Source: Chryseobacterium sp. JV274
GTDB lineage: Bacteria; Bacteroidota; Bacteroidia; Flavobacteriales; Weeksellaceae
DNA: 64,000 nt
Direction: 5' to 3'
Assembly (NCBI RefSeq): GCF_903969135.1
Contig: NZ_LR824569.1
Coordinates: 496,001 to 560,000 of the forward strand
The notes under the pieces were generated by a model that saw nothing but the letters and a program-made list of their open reading frames with translations, was not told the DNA's origin and made no database searches. Below are positions 54,593 to 62,052 of the stretch, in pieces (position 1 is the stretch's first letter; each line of letters starts with the position of its first letter). The position numbers and the translations under genes are program-made.

Positions 54593-56110
54593 ATGAGCAA
54601 TTCACTATATCCCATATTTTTAAAACTTGAGAACCTTTCACTGCTGATCATTGGTGGTGGCAAGGTTGCCCTTGAAAAACTGGAGTCTGTACTTGGAAAC
54701 TCTCCGGATACTTCCATTACACTTGTGGCGAAAGAAATTATTCCTGAAATCAACACCTTACAACATAAGTTTTCCAATATAATACTGCATGAAAGAGCCT
54801 ATGATGATCATGATTTTAATGATATGGATCTTGCCATTATAGCAGTGAATGATGTTGTATTGGCCGGGGAAATCAGAGAAAAAGCCCAGGAAAAAAATGT
54901 ACTGGTCAATATAGCAGATAAACCGGATTTGTGCGATTTTTATTTAGGTTCTATTGTTAAAAAGGGAAGCCTCAAAATTGCTATTTCAACCAACGGAAAA
55001 TCTCCTACAATCGCTAAAAGATTAAGAGAAACCTTCACTGAAGTCATTCCTGATGAAATGGATCATGTATTGGATAATATGCAGGACATCCGCAATAAGC
55101 TGACGGGAGATTTCAATTATAAAGTTAAAGAACTCAATAAGATCACTACAGAATATCTATCTGACGGAAATCTTTCTTCAAAGGCCAATCTGGAAATTGA
55201 AAAGCTGATCAATATTACCAAAACAGCTCAGAGAAAAGCCAATATTTATCTGGCTGTCATAGGGGTTTTACTTCTTTTCGGTCTATTTGGACTCGTAGTG
55301 TACCAGTTCAATCTTTCTAATGATATTCAGTACTTTCTGAATAAGGACGGTCATATTTTTTACTGGATGTTATTTGCAGGTTTTATGGCAGAAATTGTGG
55401 CCGGATCCATGGGAATGGGCTACGGAGTAATATGTACCACAATACTTTTATTGCTTAATGTTCCACCACCTGTTGTAAGTGCAAGCATTCACTCTGCAGA
55501 ATCTTTTACGACGGCAGCTGGAAGTTTCAGTCACTATAAACTGGGAAATGTCAATAAAAAAATGGTGTGGGTATTGTTCCCGCTGGCTATTGTAGGTTCA
55601 GTTATTGGAGCATTAACCCTTTCTCATTATGGCGAGCAGTATGCTCATATTGTAAAACCCATTATTGCCTTCTATACCCTTTATCTTGGAATCAACATTT
55701 TAAAAAATGCTTTCAAAGATAAAAAAACACAGCAAGGCAAAACCAAACGAAGAACAAATCTCAGAATACTAGGTTTGGTAGGAGGCTTTATTGATTCCTT
55801 TGCTGGAGGAGGCTGGGGACCGCTTGTTACCGGAACCCTGATCAAAGAGGGAAGAATTCCCCGTTATGTAGTAGGAAGCTCTACTGTAGCCAAGTTTTTG
55901 CTGACTGTAACGAGCGCAATTACCTTCATCTTTACAATCGGTATTCATCATTGGAATATTGTTTTGGGGCTTTTGCTGGGTGGTGTTTTTACGGCACCGT
56001 TTTCTGCAATGCTTACCGCAAAACTTCCAACGAAGAAAATGTTTGTCGTGGTAGGAATCGTAGTCATCCTGATGAGCCTTGTTACAATAACAAAATCAAT
56101 CTTTTCATGA
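54593..56110 (+). CDS. Fusion of siroheme-synthase (precorrin-2 dehydrogenase/ferrochelatase) domain to a TSUP membrane transporter
   Basis: The 505-residue product has two unrelated halves. Residues 1-210 match the N-terminal part of CysG/Met8p: the NAD site LSLLIIGGGKVALEKL, Asp109 in NIADKPDLC (the position of the catalytic Asp in CysG) and STNGKSPTIAKRLRE. Residues about 220-505 form a TauE/SafE-type membrane protein with eight or so helices (FAGFMAEIVAGSMGMGYGVI, SIHSAESFTTAAGSFSHYKLGN, GGFIDSFAGGGWGPLVTGTL, SSTVAKFLLTVTSAITF). TSUP proteins move sulfite, sulfate or organosulfonates. It ends the sulfur operon and starts five bases after the TonB receptor. The gene is one uninterrupted frame. 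Confidence 0.92.
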   Translation: MSNSLYPIFLKLENLSLLIIGGGKVALEKLESVLGNSPDTSITLVAKEIIPEINTLQHKFSNIILHERAYDDHDFNDMDLAIIAVNDVVLAGEIREKAQEKNVLVNIADKPDLCDFYLGSIVKKGSLKIAISTNGKSPTIAKRLRETFTEVIPDEMDHVLDNMQDIRNKLTGDFNYKVKELNKITTEYLSDGNLSSKANLEIEKLINITKTAQRKANIYLAVIGVLLLFGLFGLVVYQFNLSNDIQYFLNKDGHIFYWMLFAGFMAEIVAGSMGMGYGVICTTILLLLNVPPPVVSASIHSAESFTTAAGSFSHYKLGNVNKKMVWVLFPLAIVGSVIGALTLSHYGEQYAHIVKPIIAFYTLYLGINILKNAFKDKKTQQGKTKRRTNLRILGLVGGFIDSFAGGGWGPLVTGTLIKEGRIPRYVVGSSTVAKFLLTVTSAITFIFTIGIHHWNIVLGLLLGGVFTAPFSAMLTAKLPTKKMFVVVGIVVILMSLVTITKSIFS

Positions 56111-56168
56111 TAAAATCAATAATCAAAAGAATCAGACATACAATTTAGAGAAGAAGTCTATTTATTTT

Positions 56169-56295
56169 AGCGCAAAGATTTTAATGTTTTACTTTATTGA
56201 GGTAACAAAAGGGGAAAATCAATGATACAGTCTATTGACAACTATCATTACTCATTTTTAGTAAAAATCTGAAACCATTAAATCTTTGCGTTTTT
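56169..56295. repeat. Short element bounded by CGCAAAGATTT inverted repeats, copy 2
   Basis: CGCAAAGATTTTAATG (56171-56186) is matched, with one base missing, by the reverse complement of CATTAAATCTTTGCG (56276-56290), flanked by further T residues. The enclosed 90 bases are non-coding. The end motif matches the inverted repeats at 6777-6952. Confidence 0.6.
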
Positions 56296-56456
56296 TATTT
56301 TAAATGCTTTTTTAAGAAACAAAAACTTAATAGTATCATTTTCACATTATAAGAGGGCAAGATATAGTTCTTTTATCTCACGCTGATTTTGCAGATATAT
56401 AAAATCTGCACAATCGTCTTAATCTGCGAGAAAAATTAGAACACCTCTGATTTCCA

Positions 56457-56485
56457 ATAAAAAACAGCTCCCAAAAGAGAGCTGT
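56457..56485 (-). terminator. Rho-independent terminator, minus strand
   Basis: ACAGCTC (56464-56470) and GAGCTGT (56479-56485) form a 7-base stem; read on the minus strand it is followed by a run of T residues (AATAAAAA on +). It ends the gene at 56495-56989. Confidence 0.7.
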
Positions 56486-56494
56486 CTATAATAG

Positions 56495-56989
56495 TTAGTT
56501 ATTTCCAGATTTTGTTTTTCTGAAAGTATCAATTCCAAATCCTGTACAGCCCTGAAACAAAAACAGAAGCAAAAATAGGAGGTATAACATCTGAGGCAGG
56601 TATAGAAAATAGCCAAGCCATGTAAAAGGATCCATTTTATAAACTCCGGTTTCGGGTTTGACAGGAATAAGTTCCTTAGGAATTGTACTCAGATCATGGG
56701 TAAATAACGCGACAAGGATAATTATGATTAAAAATACAGAGCTTATTCTCGTCCAAAGACCCAACATTAAAAATAATCCAAAGATACATTCACAAAATGC
56801 AGTGAAGTTGGCAGTAAACTGAGGAAAAGGAAACCCTATAGTAGTGATAGTATTCAACATATATCCCTGGAAAATAGGATGGAAAAGTTTATTAAACCCT
56901 GCTACAAAAAAGAACAATCCAATTAATATTCTGCATATTATATAGATGTTATTCGTATTTTTTTCGAGGTTTGATAGTATTATCTTCAT
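56495..56989 (-). CDS. DoxX-family membrane protein
   Basis: The 164-residue protein has four membrane segments with the DoxX pattern: ICRILIGLFFFVAGFNKLFHPIF, then PQFTANFTAFCECIFGLFLMLGLWTR and a terminal hydrophobic block. DoxX proteins are linked to thiosulfate, quinone or redox-related membrane complexes in various bacteria, but the function of this member is not known. The loop before the last segment (KELIPVKPETGVYKMDPFT) is longer than usual. It may share a transcript with the small gene upstream (57134-57505) but a gap of 144 bases separates them. Confidence 0.85.
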   Translation of the reverse strand: MKIILSNLEKNTNNIYIICRILIGLFFFVAGFNKLFHPIFQGYMLNTITTIGFPFPQFTANFTAFCECIFGLFLMLGLWTRISSVFLIIIILVALFTHDLSTIPKELIPVKPETGVYKMDPFTWLGYFLYLPQMLYLLFLLLFLFQGCTGFGIDTFRKTKSGNN

Positions 56990-57133
56990 TATTTTTTTAA
57001 TTCGTTTTTGATTACATCACCATGATAAAGCCATGAACAGCAGTTGGTCATGTAATTCTGGTTTAGATAATAGGATAGTGTATGGAAAAGATTATTCCAT
57101 AGCTGAAAATATTATTTTATCAATAACTGAAAA

Positions 57134-57505
57134 TTACATTTTTATTTTGGGCGGAATCCAGATAGAATTAAAAAAAGATGAATAGGGAGGATCATCATAT
57201 AAAAAAAAGCCATTGCTTATTTCCGGGATCATAAATTTCTCAAATCCAAACGAAGGAAAAGATGCCGTAAAAAGGAGGGAAGAATTAGAACAATAATTAT
57301 TATTACACTTTATCGGGGTCTTGTTATTTTCTTCAAGAAAGATCTTATTACATTTTTTCTGTGGTTTCTCTTCCGGATTAGAATTACTTATAATTTCTAT
57401 GGTAGAAAAGGTCGTGTTTTCGGTTTTTGGGATCAGAAAATGGACTAGCATTAAAAATATACTAACTATCTGTATACAATGTAATATTCCATTTTTTCCT
57501 GTCAT
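57134..57505 (-). CDS. Small conserved-type membrane or exported protein of unknown function
   Basis: The 123-residue product begins with a hydrophobic segment (ILHCIQIVSIFLMLVHFLI) that could be a signal or anchor. The rest is polar, with cysteines (KKCNKIF, IKCNNNYCSNSS), and ends FFNSIWIPPKIKM; the Ile-Trp-x-Pro-Pro-Lys ending resembles short Bacteroidota proteins often found near metal or envelope genes. I do not recognise a domain. It lies between a DoxX gene and a DJ-1/PfpI gene on the same strand. It could be spurious, but the AT-rich frame has a signal-like start and no competing frame. Confidence 0.55.
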   Translation of the reverse strand: MTGKNGILHCIQIVSIFLMLVHFLIPKTENTTFSTIEIISNSNPEEKPQKKCNKIFLEENNKTPIKCNNNYCSNSSLLFTASFPSFGFEKFMIPEISNGFFLYDDPPYSSFFNSIWIPPKIKM

Positions 57506-57565
57506 AAATCCCGTACAATTCAGACAAATATAATAAAATATTTATAGCTGCCTTTTAAACGATTA

Positions 57566-58255
57566 TTATTTTTCAAGTTCCCGAACAACTGTTTTAGCCA
57601 TTTCTTTGGAGCTGAAAGGATTTTGTCCTGTGATCAGATTGTCGTCAATCACCACATTGGAAGTCATAGGGATAAAGGCTTTTCTGTAATGTACACCCCG
57701 TTCTTTGAGTGCTGCTTCAAGATTAAAAGGAACTGCATTTTTTCTTCTGGCTAATGTTTCTTCAAACCAGTCGAATCCGGTTATAGATTTTCCTTTAATC
57801 ATATATTCTCCATCAGATAATCTTACATTCAGCAATCCTCCGACTCCATGACAAATTGCGGCAACCATTTTATGGCTTTCATACTGCTTCCTGAGAACAG
57901 CCTGTAATGTGGAGTTATCCGGAAAATCATACATGGTAGCATGTCCGCCTGTCAGATAAACACAATCGAAACAGTTGTTTTCTACTTCATTCAGACTTTT
58001 TGTATGAGCCAGTATATCCATAAATACAGGATTTTCATAATAGCTTTTTGAAATTCCGTCAAGCATAAGCGGTTTCAGACTTTCCGGATCAATAGGAGTA
58101 TTCCCTCCATTCGGAGAAGCAATGGTAATCTGCCATCCTTTTTCCTTTGCAGCATGATAAATATGGGTAAGTTCACTCAGCCACAATCCTGTCTTAAGCT
58201 GACTGTTGGCGTATTGGTCTACATTGGTTACGATTAACAAAATATTTTTTATCAT
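57566..58255 (-). CDS. DJ-1/PfpI-family protein (Hsp31-like)
   Basis: The 229-residue protein has the class I glutamine-amidotransferase-like fold of the DJ-1/PfpI superfamily. The nucleophile elbow AAICHGVGGLL carries the conserved Cys-His pair, and the segment TGLWLSELTHIYHAAKEKG supplies the acidic residue. Related proteins act as chaperones, glyoxalases or deglycases; the longer C-terminal part here (YRKAFIPMTSNVVIDDNLITGQNPFSS) fits the Hsp31/chaperone-like branch. It follows an AraC regulator gene by seven bases, so the two are cotranscribed and the regulator probably controls the pair. Confidence 0.93.
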   Translation of the reverse strand: MIKNILLIVTNVDQYANSQLKTGLWLSELTHIYHAAKEKGWQITIASPNGGNTPIDPESLKPLMLDGISKSYYENPVFMDILAHTKSLNEVENNCFDCVYLTGGHATMYDFPDNSTLQAVLRKQYESHKMVAAICHGVGGLLNVRLSDGEYMIKGKSITGFDWFEETLARRKNAVPFNLEAALKERGVHYRKAFIPMTSNVVIDDNLITGQNPFSSKEMAKTVVRELEK

Positions 58256-58262
58256 AGTAGTA

Positions 58263-59171
58263 TTAATTAAAAGATTTTCTGAATTCTAAAGGGGAAACAG
58301 TGGTCTGATTTTTAAACAAACGATGAAAAGACTGTGGATGCTCAAATCCCAGGCTATAAGCAATCTCAGATACGGACATGGTAGTGATAGACAACAGCTC
58401 TTTTGCCTTTTCAATCAATCTGTTCTGAATATGCTGCTGTGTTGTCTGTCCTGTATGAACCCTCAGCATGTCACTTAGATAATTGGGGCTTATATTCATC
58501 TGTCCTGCCACAAATTGTACGGTAGGAACCCCATTGATAAGCAGTTTTTCATTTTTGAAATAATCATCCAGTAAATTTTCAAGCTGAGTCAAAAGATCAT
58601 GATTTACTTTTTTCCGGGTTAAAAACTGGCGGTTGTAGAATCTGTCACAGTACTTTAACAGCAGATCAATATTAGATACCAATAAATCCTGGGTAAAACC
58701 ATCCATATTGGCTTCTATTTCTCTGCTGATATTATCCATGATGTCTGTTACAGATTTTTCTTCTTTATCGGAAAGATACAGTGCTTCATTGGCCATATAA
58801 GAGAAGTAGCCATAATCTTTTATTACAGAGGCTAATGGATATCCCTGCAGAAAATCAGGATGTATAACCAGTACATTTCCTCTAACTTCAGAAAGCAGAA
58901 TATCTTCAAACTGCAATACCTGATGGGGAGCAATAAAATACATGATTCCATCCTCAAAGTCATAATAATGCTGTCCATATTTACATCTTCCCGCGCAATC
59001 CTTTTTAATGGAAATCACATAAAAATCTGTAGTCACGGCACTCAGAATAGTTTCCGGATCAATATTCACTTCATTAAAATCAAACACACTGATCAGAGGG
59101 TTGGAAGGCCTTTTCAGCTTCAGATAGTTGTGTAATGCTGTGATAGAGGTTACTTTTTCAGGAGCTTTCAT
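58263..59171 (-). CDS. AraC-family regulator, paired with the DJ-1/PfpI gene
   Basis: From the ATG at 59171 the protein has 302 residues. The C-terminal third has the two helix-turn-helix units (TVQFVAGQMNISPNYLSDMLRVHTGQ, MSVSEIAYSLGFEHPQSFHRLFKNQT). The N-terminal sensor carries a cysteine pair (KDCAGRCKYGQHYYDF) and a cupin-like segment (IMYFIAPHQVLQFED). An in-frame ATG at 59201 lies inside a dispersed repeat and is rejected. The gene precedes the DJ-1/PfpI gene by 7 bases. Confidence 0.92.
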   Translation of the reverse strand: MKAPEKVTSITALHNYLKLKRPSNPLISVFDFNEVNIDPETILSAVTTDFYVISIKKDCAGRCKYGQHYYDFEDGIMYFIAPHQVLQFEDILLSEVRGNVLVIHPDFLQGYPLASVIKDYGYFSYMANEALYLSDKEEKSVTDIMDNISREIEANMDGFTQDLLVSNIDLLLKYCDRFYNRQFLTRKKVNHDLLTQLENLLDDYFKNEKLLINGVPTVQFVAGQMNISPNYLSDMLRVHTGQTTQQHIQNRLIEKAKELLSITTMSVSEIAYSLGFEHPQSFHRLFKNQTTVSPLEFRKSFN

Positions 59172-59186
59172 TTTTTCGCTTATTTT

Positions 59187-59265
59187 TAACCACCCCGTCA
59201 AAAATTCTTTGAATTTTCGCCACCCCTCCGAAGAAGGGGAATATGCAGCCCTTCGGTTGTGGTAT
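59187..59265 (+). repeat. Dispersed intergenic repeat, CACCCC/CACCCCTCC family, copy 3
   Basis: It begins TAACCACCCCGTCAAAAATT, has CACCCCTCC and closes CTTCGGTTGTGGTAT. It aligns with copies at 8106-8183 and 51551-51630. It separates an AraC regulator start from the next gene on the minus strand, so transcription from upstream would read through it. Confidence 0.8.
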
Positions 59266-59282
59266 TGGTTTTTCTAAGTCAC

Positions 59283-60224
59283 TTATTTTATTAAAGTTAG
59301 CTGTTCTTTTTTTATCTGTTCAATTCCCTGCCTGTAGGGAGTTATCTGAAATTCCGGGAACCTTTTCCTGAATTTTGAATCATCAAAAAGGTTGTCATAT
59401 TTATATCTTGGAAGCAGTTCCAGTAACTCTTTTACATTTTTATTGAATAAAGATCCTATTTTAAAAGCCAGGTTAGGAATTACAGAATACCCGAATTCTT
59501 TTCCATAGATCTGAGACGTCAATGCAATGAACTTATTATAGCTTAACTTATTATCGTCTACCGGCAAATGCCAGGTTTGCCCATAAGCATCAGGAGTATT
59601 TCCAATTAAAGCTGTAGCGCGGCTTGCATCAGGTGTCCAGATCAGACTTCGAAGTTTATCATCTCTTAACGGAACTTTCAGTTTTTTATCTTCTTTAATG
59701 GCATTAAAAATAAGACTATTGGTAATACTTTGAGTTTTCCCAGGGCCATAAAATTCAGGAGCTCTGCAGATCACAGCTTCTATTGTTCCGGCTTCCATTT
59801 CTTTTAAAAGCATGTCTGCCATCTGTTTTCTTACTCTTCCTTTTCTGCCTACAGGAGCAAATTGGGTATGTTCCGTCAAAACTTCATTATTTTGAGGGTA
59901 CATATAAGTATTATCAAAAAATACAAGCTTCGTCCCGTTGATTTTACAGGCTTCAATTACATTTTTCAATATTGTCAAAAATTGTTTTTCCCACAAATCT
60001 GTATCCATAGGAAGTCCAAGTGTGAAATAGGCAATTTCGGTTCCTTTCACGGCTTCTATTGCTTTTCCCCTGTCTGATAAATCTGCAGAGAAAACAGTAT
60101 CAGTATCGTTTACTTTTTTAGCATTTCTGCTGACAATACGAATGTCTGAAGTATAATTTCTTTTTAATTCTCTTGCCAGTTCCTCACCAATCTGCCCATT
60201 GGCTCCTAATATCGTTTGCATCAT
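59283..60224 (-). CDS. NAD(P)-dependent epimerase/dehydratase-like protein
   Basis: The 313-residue protein has the N-terminal cofactor loop TILGANGQIGEELARELKR of extended SDR or NmrA-like proteins and an FFDNTYMYPQNNEVLTE segment with a Tyr where extended SDR enzymes have their catalytic site. The C-terminal part (LRSLIWTPDASRATALIGN, QTWHLPVDDNKLSYNKFIALTSQIYG) resembles the sugar-epimerase group. No strict YxxxK motif is visible, so it may be a redox sensor or a reductase with another site. It stands between a DoxX gene and an AraC gene on the same strand, with gaps of about 230 and 110 bases. Confidence 0.85.
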   Translation of the reverse strand: MMQTILGANGQIGEELARELKRNYTSDIRIVSRNAKKVNDTDTVFSADLSDRGKAIEAVKGTEIAYFTLGLPMDTDLWEKQFLTILKNVIEACKINGTKLVFFDNTYMYPQNNEVLTEHTQFAPVGRKGRVRKQMADMLLKEMEAGTIEAVICRAPEFYGPGKTQSITNSLIFNAIKEDKKLKVPLRDDKLRSLIWTPDASRATALIGNTPDAYGQTWHLPVDDNKLSYNKFIALTSQIYGKEFGYSVIPNLAFKIGSLFNKNVKELLELLPRYKYDNLFDDSKFRKRFPEFQITPYRQGIEQIKKEQLTLIK

Positions 60225-60364
60225 TTCTAATTTTGAGGGTTATATATTGCATTGAAAATAAATACTTTCAGTTGCTTTTATTTCTAATGCAAAATTCGGG
60301 CATAATCATAAAAACAGAGTAGCTGAATCCATGAAAGTTGTAACATAATCTCTGAGATCATAAA

Positions 60365-60443
60365 AAAGCTGAGAAAGTAAAGATTACAACACTTGAATAA
60401 TTTATTTTTTATTCCTCATTGTTTCCTTTTCTTTCCCAGCTTT
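60365..60443. repeat. Inverted repeat between DoxX and epimerase genes
   Basis: AAAGCTGAGAAAG (60365-60377) matches the reverse complement of CTTTCCCAGCTTT (60431-60443) at 12 of 13 bases, with a 53-base AT-rich loop. A + strand T-run follows. Its role is unclear. Confidence 0.4.
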
Positions 60444-60457
60444 AACTGCTGGCTTTT

Positions 60458-60850
60458 TTAATTTTTTCTATCCAGAGCCAGATAATTGTCATCAATTCTG
60501 CTGATCAGAATGTAGAACAAACCTGCATAGATCATCTGAATACCCATGGCTTCCCAGTTTTCCACCGTACTGCTTCCAAAAAGAAGCAAGATGATCAGGG
60601 AAGCTCCAGCAATAGTAGAGATACGGGTTTTGAAACCAATCATCAGCAGTAATCCGATAATAAATTCTAAAAAGGGGAGTGTGATCCCAAAGAGATGTAC
60701 CAACGGCTCTGGAAGCCAGCTTGTTTCAAAACCCTTCACCATTCCTGATGCAAAATCCTGTAGTTTTATCAATCGGACCAATCCGTGTCCTAAAAGATTT
60801 ATTCCCATCGAAACACGAAGGAAAAAATAGGCTGTTTTTGTATTATTCAT
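60458..60850 (-). CDS. Small DoxX-family membrane protein
   Basis: The 130-residue protein has four membrane segments and clear DoxX features: RVSMGINLLGHGLVRLIKLQDFASGM at the start, LFGITLPFLEFIIGLLLMIGFKTRIS in the middle and a short charged tail (RIDDNYLALDRKN). The role of such proteins is not settled. This is the third DoxX-type gene in the window, with 20500-20907 and 56495-56989. It is not clearly in an operon; the downstream epimerase is separated by an inverted repeat. Confidence 0.88.
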   Translation of the reverse strand: MNNTKTAYFFLRVSMGINLLGHGLVRLIKLQDFASGMVKGFETSWLPEPLVHLFGITLPFLEFIIGLLLMIGFKTRISTIAGASLIILLLFGSSTVENWEAMGIQMIYAGLFYILISRIDDNYLALDRKN

Positions 60851-60980
60851 AAAGATATTTTTTGGATAGAAGATCGAAGCCTGAAGATGGAAGTTATATA
60901 TCCGGTATGATTCACTTTACTGTCTTTTTTATCTGTTTCAATTAACCGGTAATTTGTTTTTGCAGACTTTAATAACTTCC

Positions 60981-61961
60981 TTACTTATTAAACTTTTCTT
61001 CGCTATTATCAACAGGAGTTTCAGGATCATTCATTACCATTTTGGCTATATCATCTTTTCTCATAAAGACGACCCCTTGTTTTTCTTTGGTATATTTTAT
61101 AAACTCTTCCATTGCATGTACCATTGCGGGAGTACCACCAATTCTGTCGTGAAAACTGATGCTCATCATTCTTCTCTTTGATGCGCCTTCTTCATAAAGA
61201 CGGTCAAATTCAAATTTTAATTGGTTTAAAAACTGATCAGGACTCCAGTGCTTGCCTTCAATATTCACGATATCATTATTACGCAATGTGTAAGGGATTA
61301 CAGCAAAATTTTTCCCTTTTACTTTGGTAATAAAGGGTTCATCATGGCTTACATCATCTATGTGATACAAAAAGCCGAGTTCCTGTAAAACTTTAAGCGT
61401 ATTCGGACCTCTTCGAAGCCAATTAGCGTTATAACCTACAGCTTTCTGGCCTGTAATTTTTTCAACAACATCTACGCCCTGTTTCACAAAATTCAACTCA
61501 TCAGCATAATTCTTATTCCACTGATTATCCCAGGTAAAACCATGAGCTGCAATTTCATGGCCTCCGTTGGCGATAGCTTTTGCCACTTCCGGATACTTTT
61601 CTGCTGCTGTTCCCACTACATGAGAGGTTACTTTAATGTCATATTTTTTCCATAGATCCAGCATTCTGTAAATTCCTTCATTTCCTCCATAACGATACCA
61701 GCTTTCTGCCGGAAGATCCGGTTGGCCTTTAGGAAGTGGAGTGCCACTGAAAGGACTTTCAGCACCCTCAGGCTGTCCGCCTGTTTCAAATTGCATAGAA
61801 ACTGAAATTACCAGCTGAGCCCCATTAGGCCAGTGTTTTTTTGTTAAAGTCTTTGTTTCAGATAGATCTTTTTTTACTCTTTTATCCTTGTCGTGATCAG
61901 AAAAAGACATCAGAACGATTGTTGAAGCAGCCAACAGTATTGATTGTTTTATATATTTCAT
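60981..61961 (-). CDS. Polysaccharide deacetylase-family protein, exported
   Basis: From the ATG at 61961 the protein has 326 residues and a hydrophobic N-terminus (KQSILLAASTIVLMSFS). The NodB-fold region contains HEIAAHGFTWDNQW, which fits the metal-binding His motif, and SISFHDRIGG near the end. The usual TFDDG motif is replaced by VSMQFETGG, as in PuuE/allantoinase-like members that act on small amides. It could therefore deacetylate or hydrolyse a small substrate rather than a polymer. It is divergent from an AraC regulator whose gene starts 92 bases away. Confidence 0.88.
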   Translation of the reverse strand: MKYIKQSILLAASTIVLMSFSDHDKDKRVKKDLSETKTLTKKHWPNGAQLVISVSMQFETGGQPEGAESPFSGTPLPKGQPDLPAESWYRYGGNEGIYRMLDLWKKYDIKVTSHVVGTAAEKYPEVAKAIANGGHEIAAHGFTWDNQWNKNYADELNFVKQGVDVVEKITGQKAVGYNANWLRRGPNTLKVLQELGFLYHIDDVSHDEPFITKVKGKNFAVIPYTLRNNDIVNIEGKHWSPDQFLNQLKFEFDRLYEEGASKRRMMSISFHDRIGGTPAMVHAMEEFIKYTKEKQGVVFMRKDDIAKMVMNDPETPVDNSEEKFNK

Positions 61962-62027
61962 TTTGAATGTATTTAATAGGACAAAATTGATCAATAATGA
62001 ATCAGGATATATTGTAAAAATTAATGG

Positions 62028-62035
62028 TAAATTTG
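62028..62035 (+). promoter_or_regulatory. -7 promoter element of the AraC gene
   Basis: TAAATTTG matches TAnnTTTG, 17 bases before the ATG at 62053, in the divergent gap with the deacetylase gene. Confidence 0.45.
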
Positions 62036-62052
62036 TAAAAATCCATTCTTTC

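Larger units (their letters stand above)
56111..56494. other. Non-coding gap with repeats and a terminator
   Basis: This 384-base stretch holds a CGCAAAG-bounded element (56169-56295), a stretch rich in CTGCAGAT-like motifs (56376-56430, with TCTCACGCTGATTTTGCAGAT and AATCTGCGAG) and a terminator for the next gene on the minus strand (56457-56485). I see no gene. Confidence 0.55.

Noticed and set aside
59172-59201. Upstream ATG of the AraC regulator
   Set aside because: It lies in a dispersed repeat; the 59171 ATG begins the conserved region.
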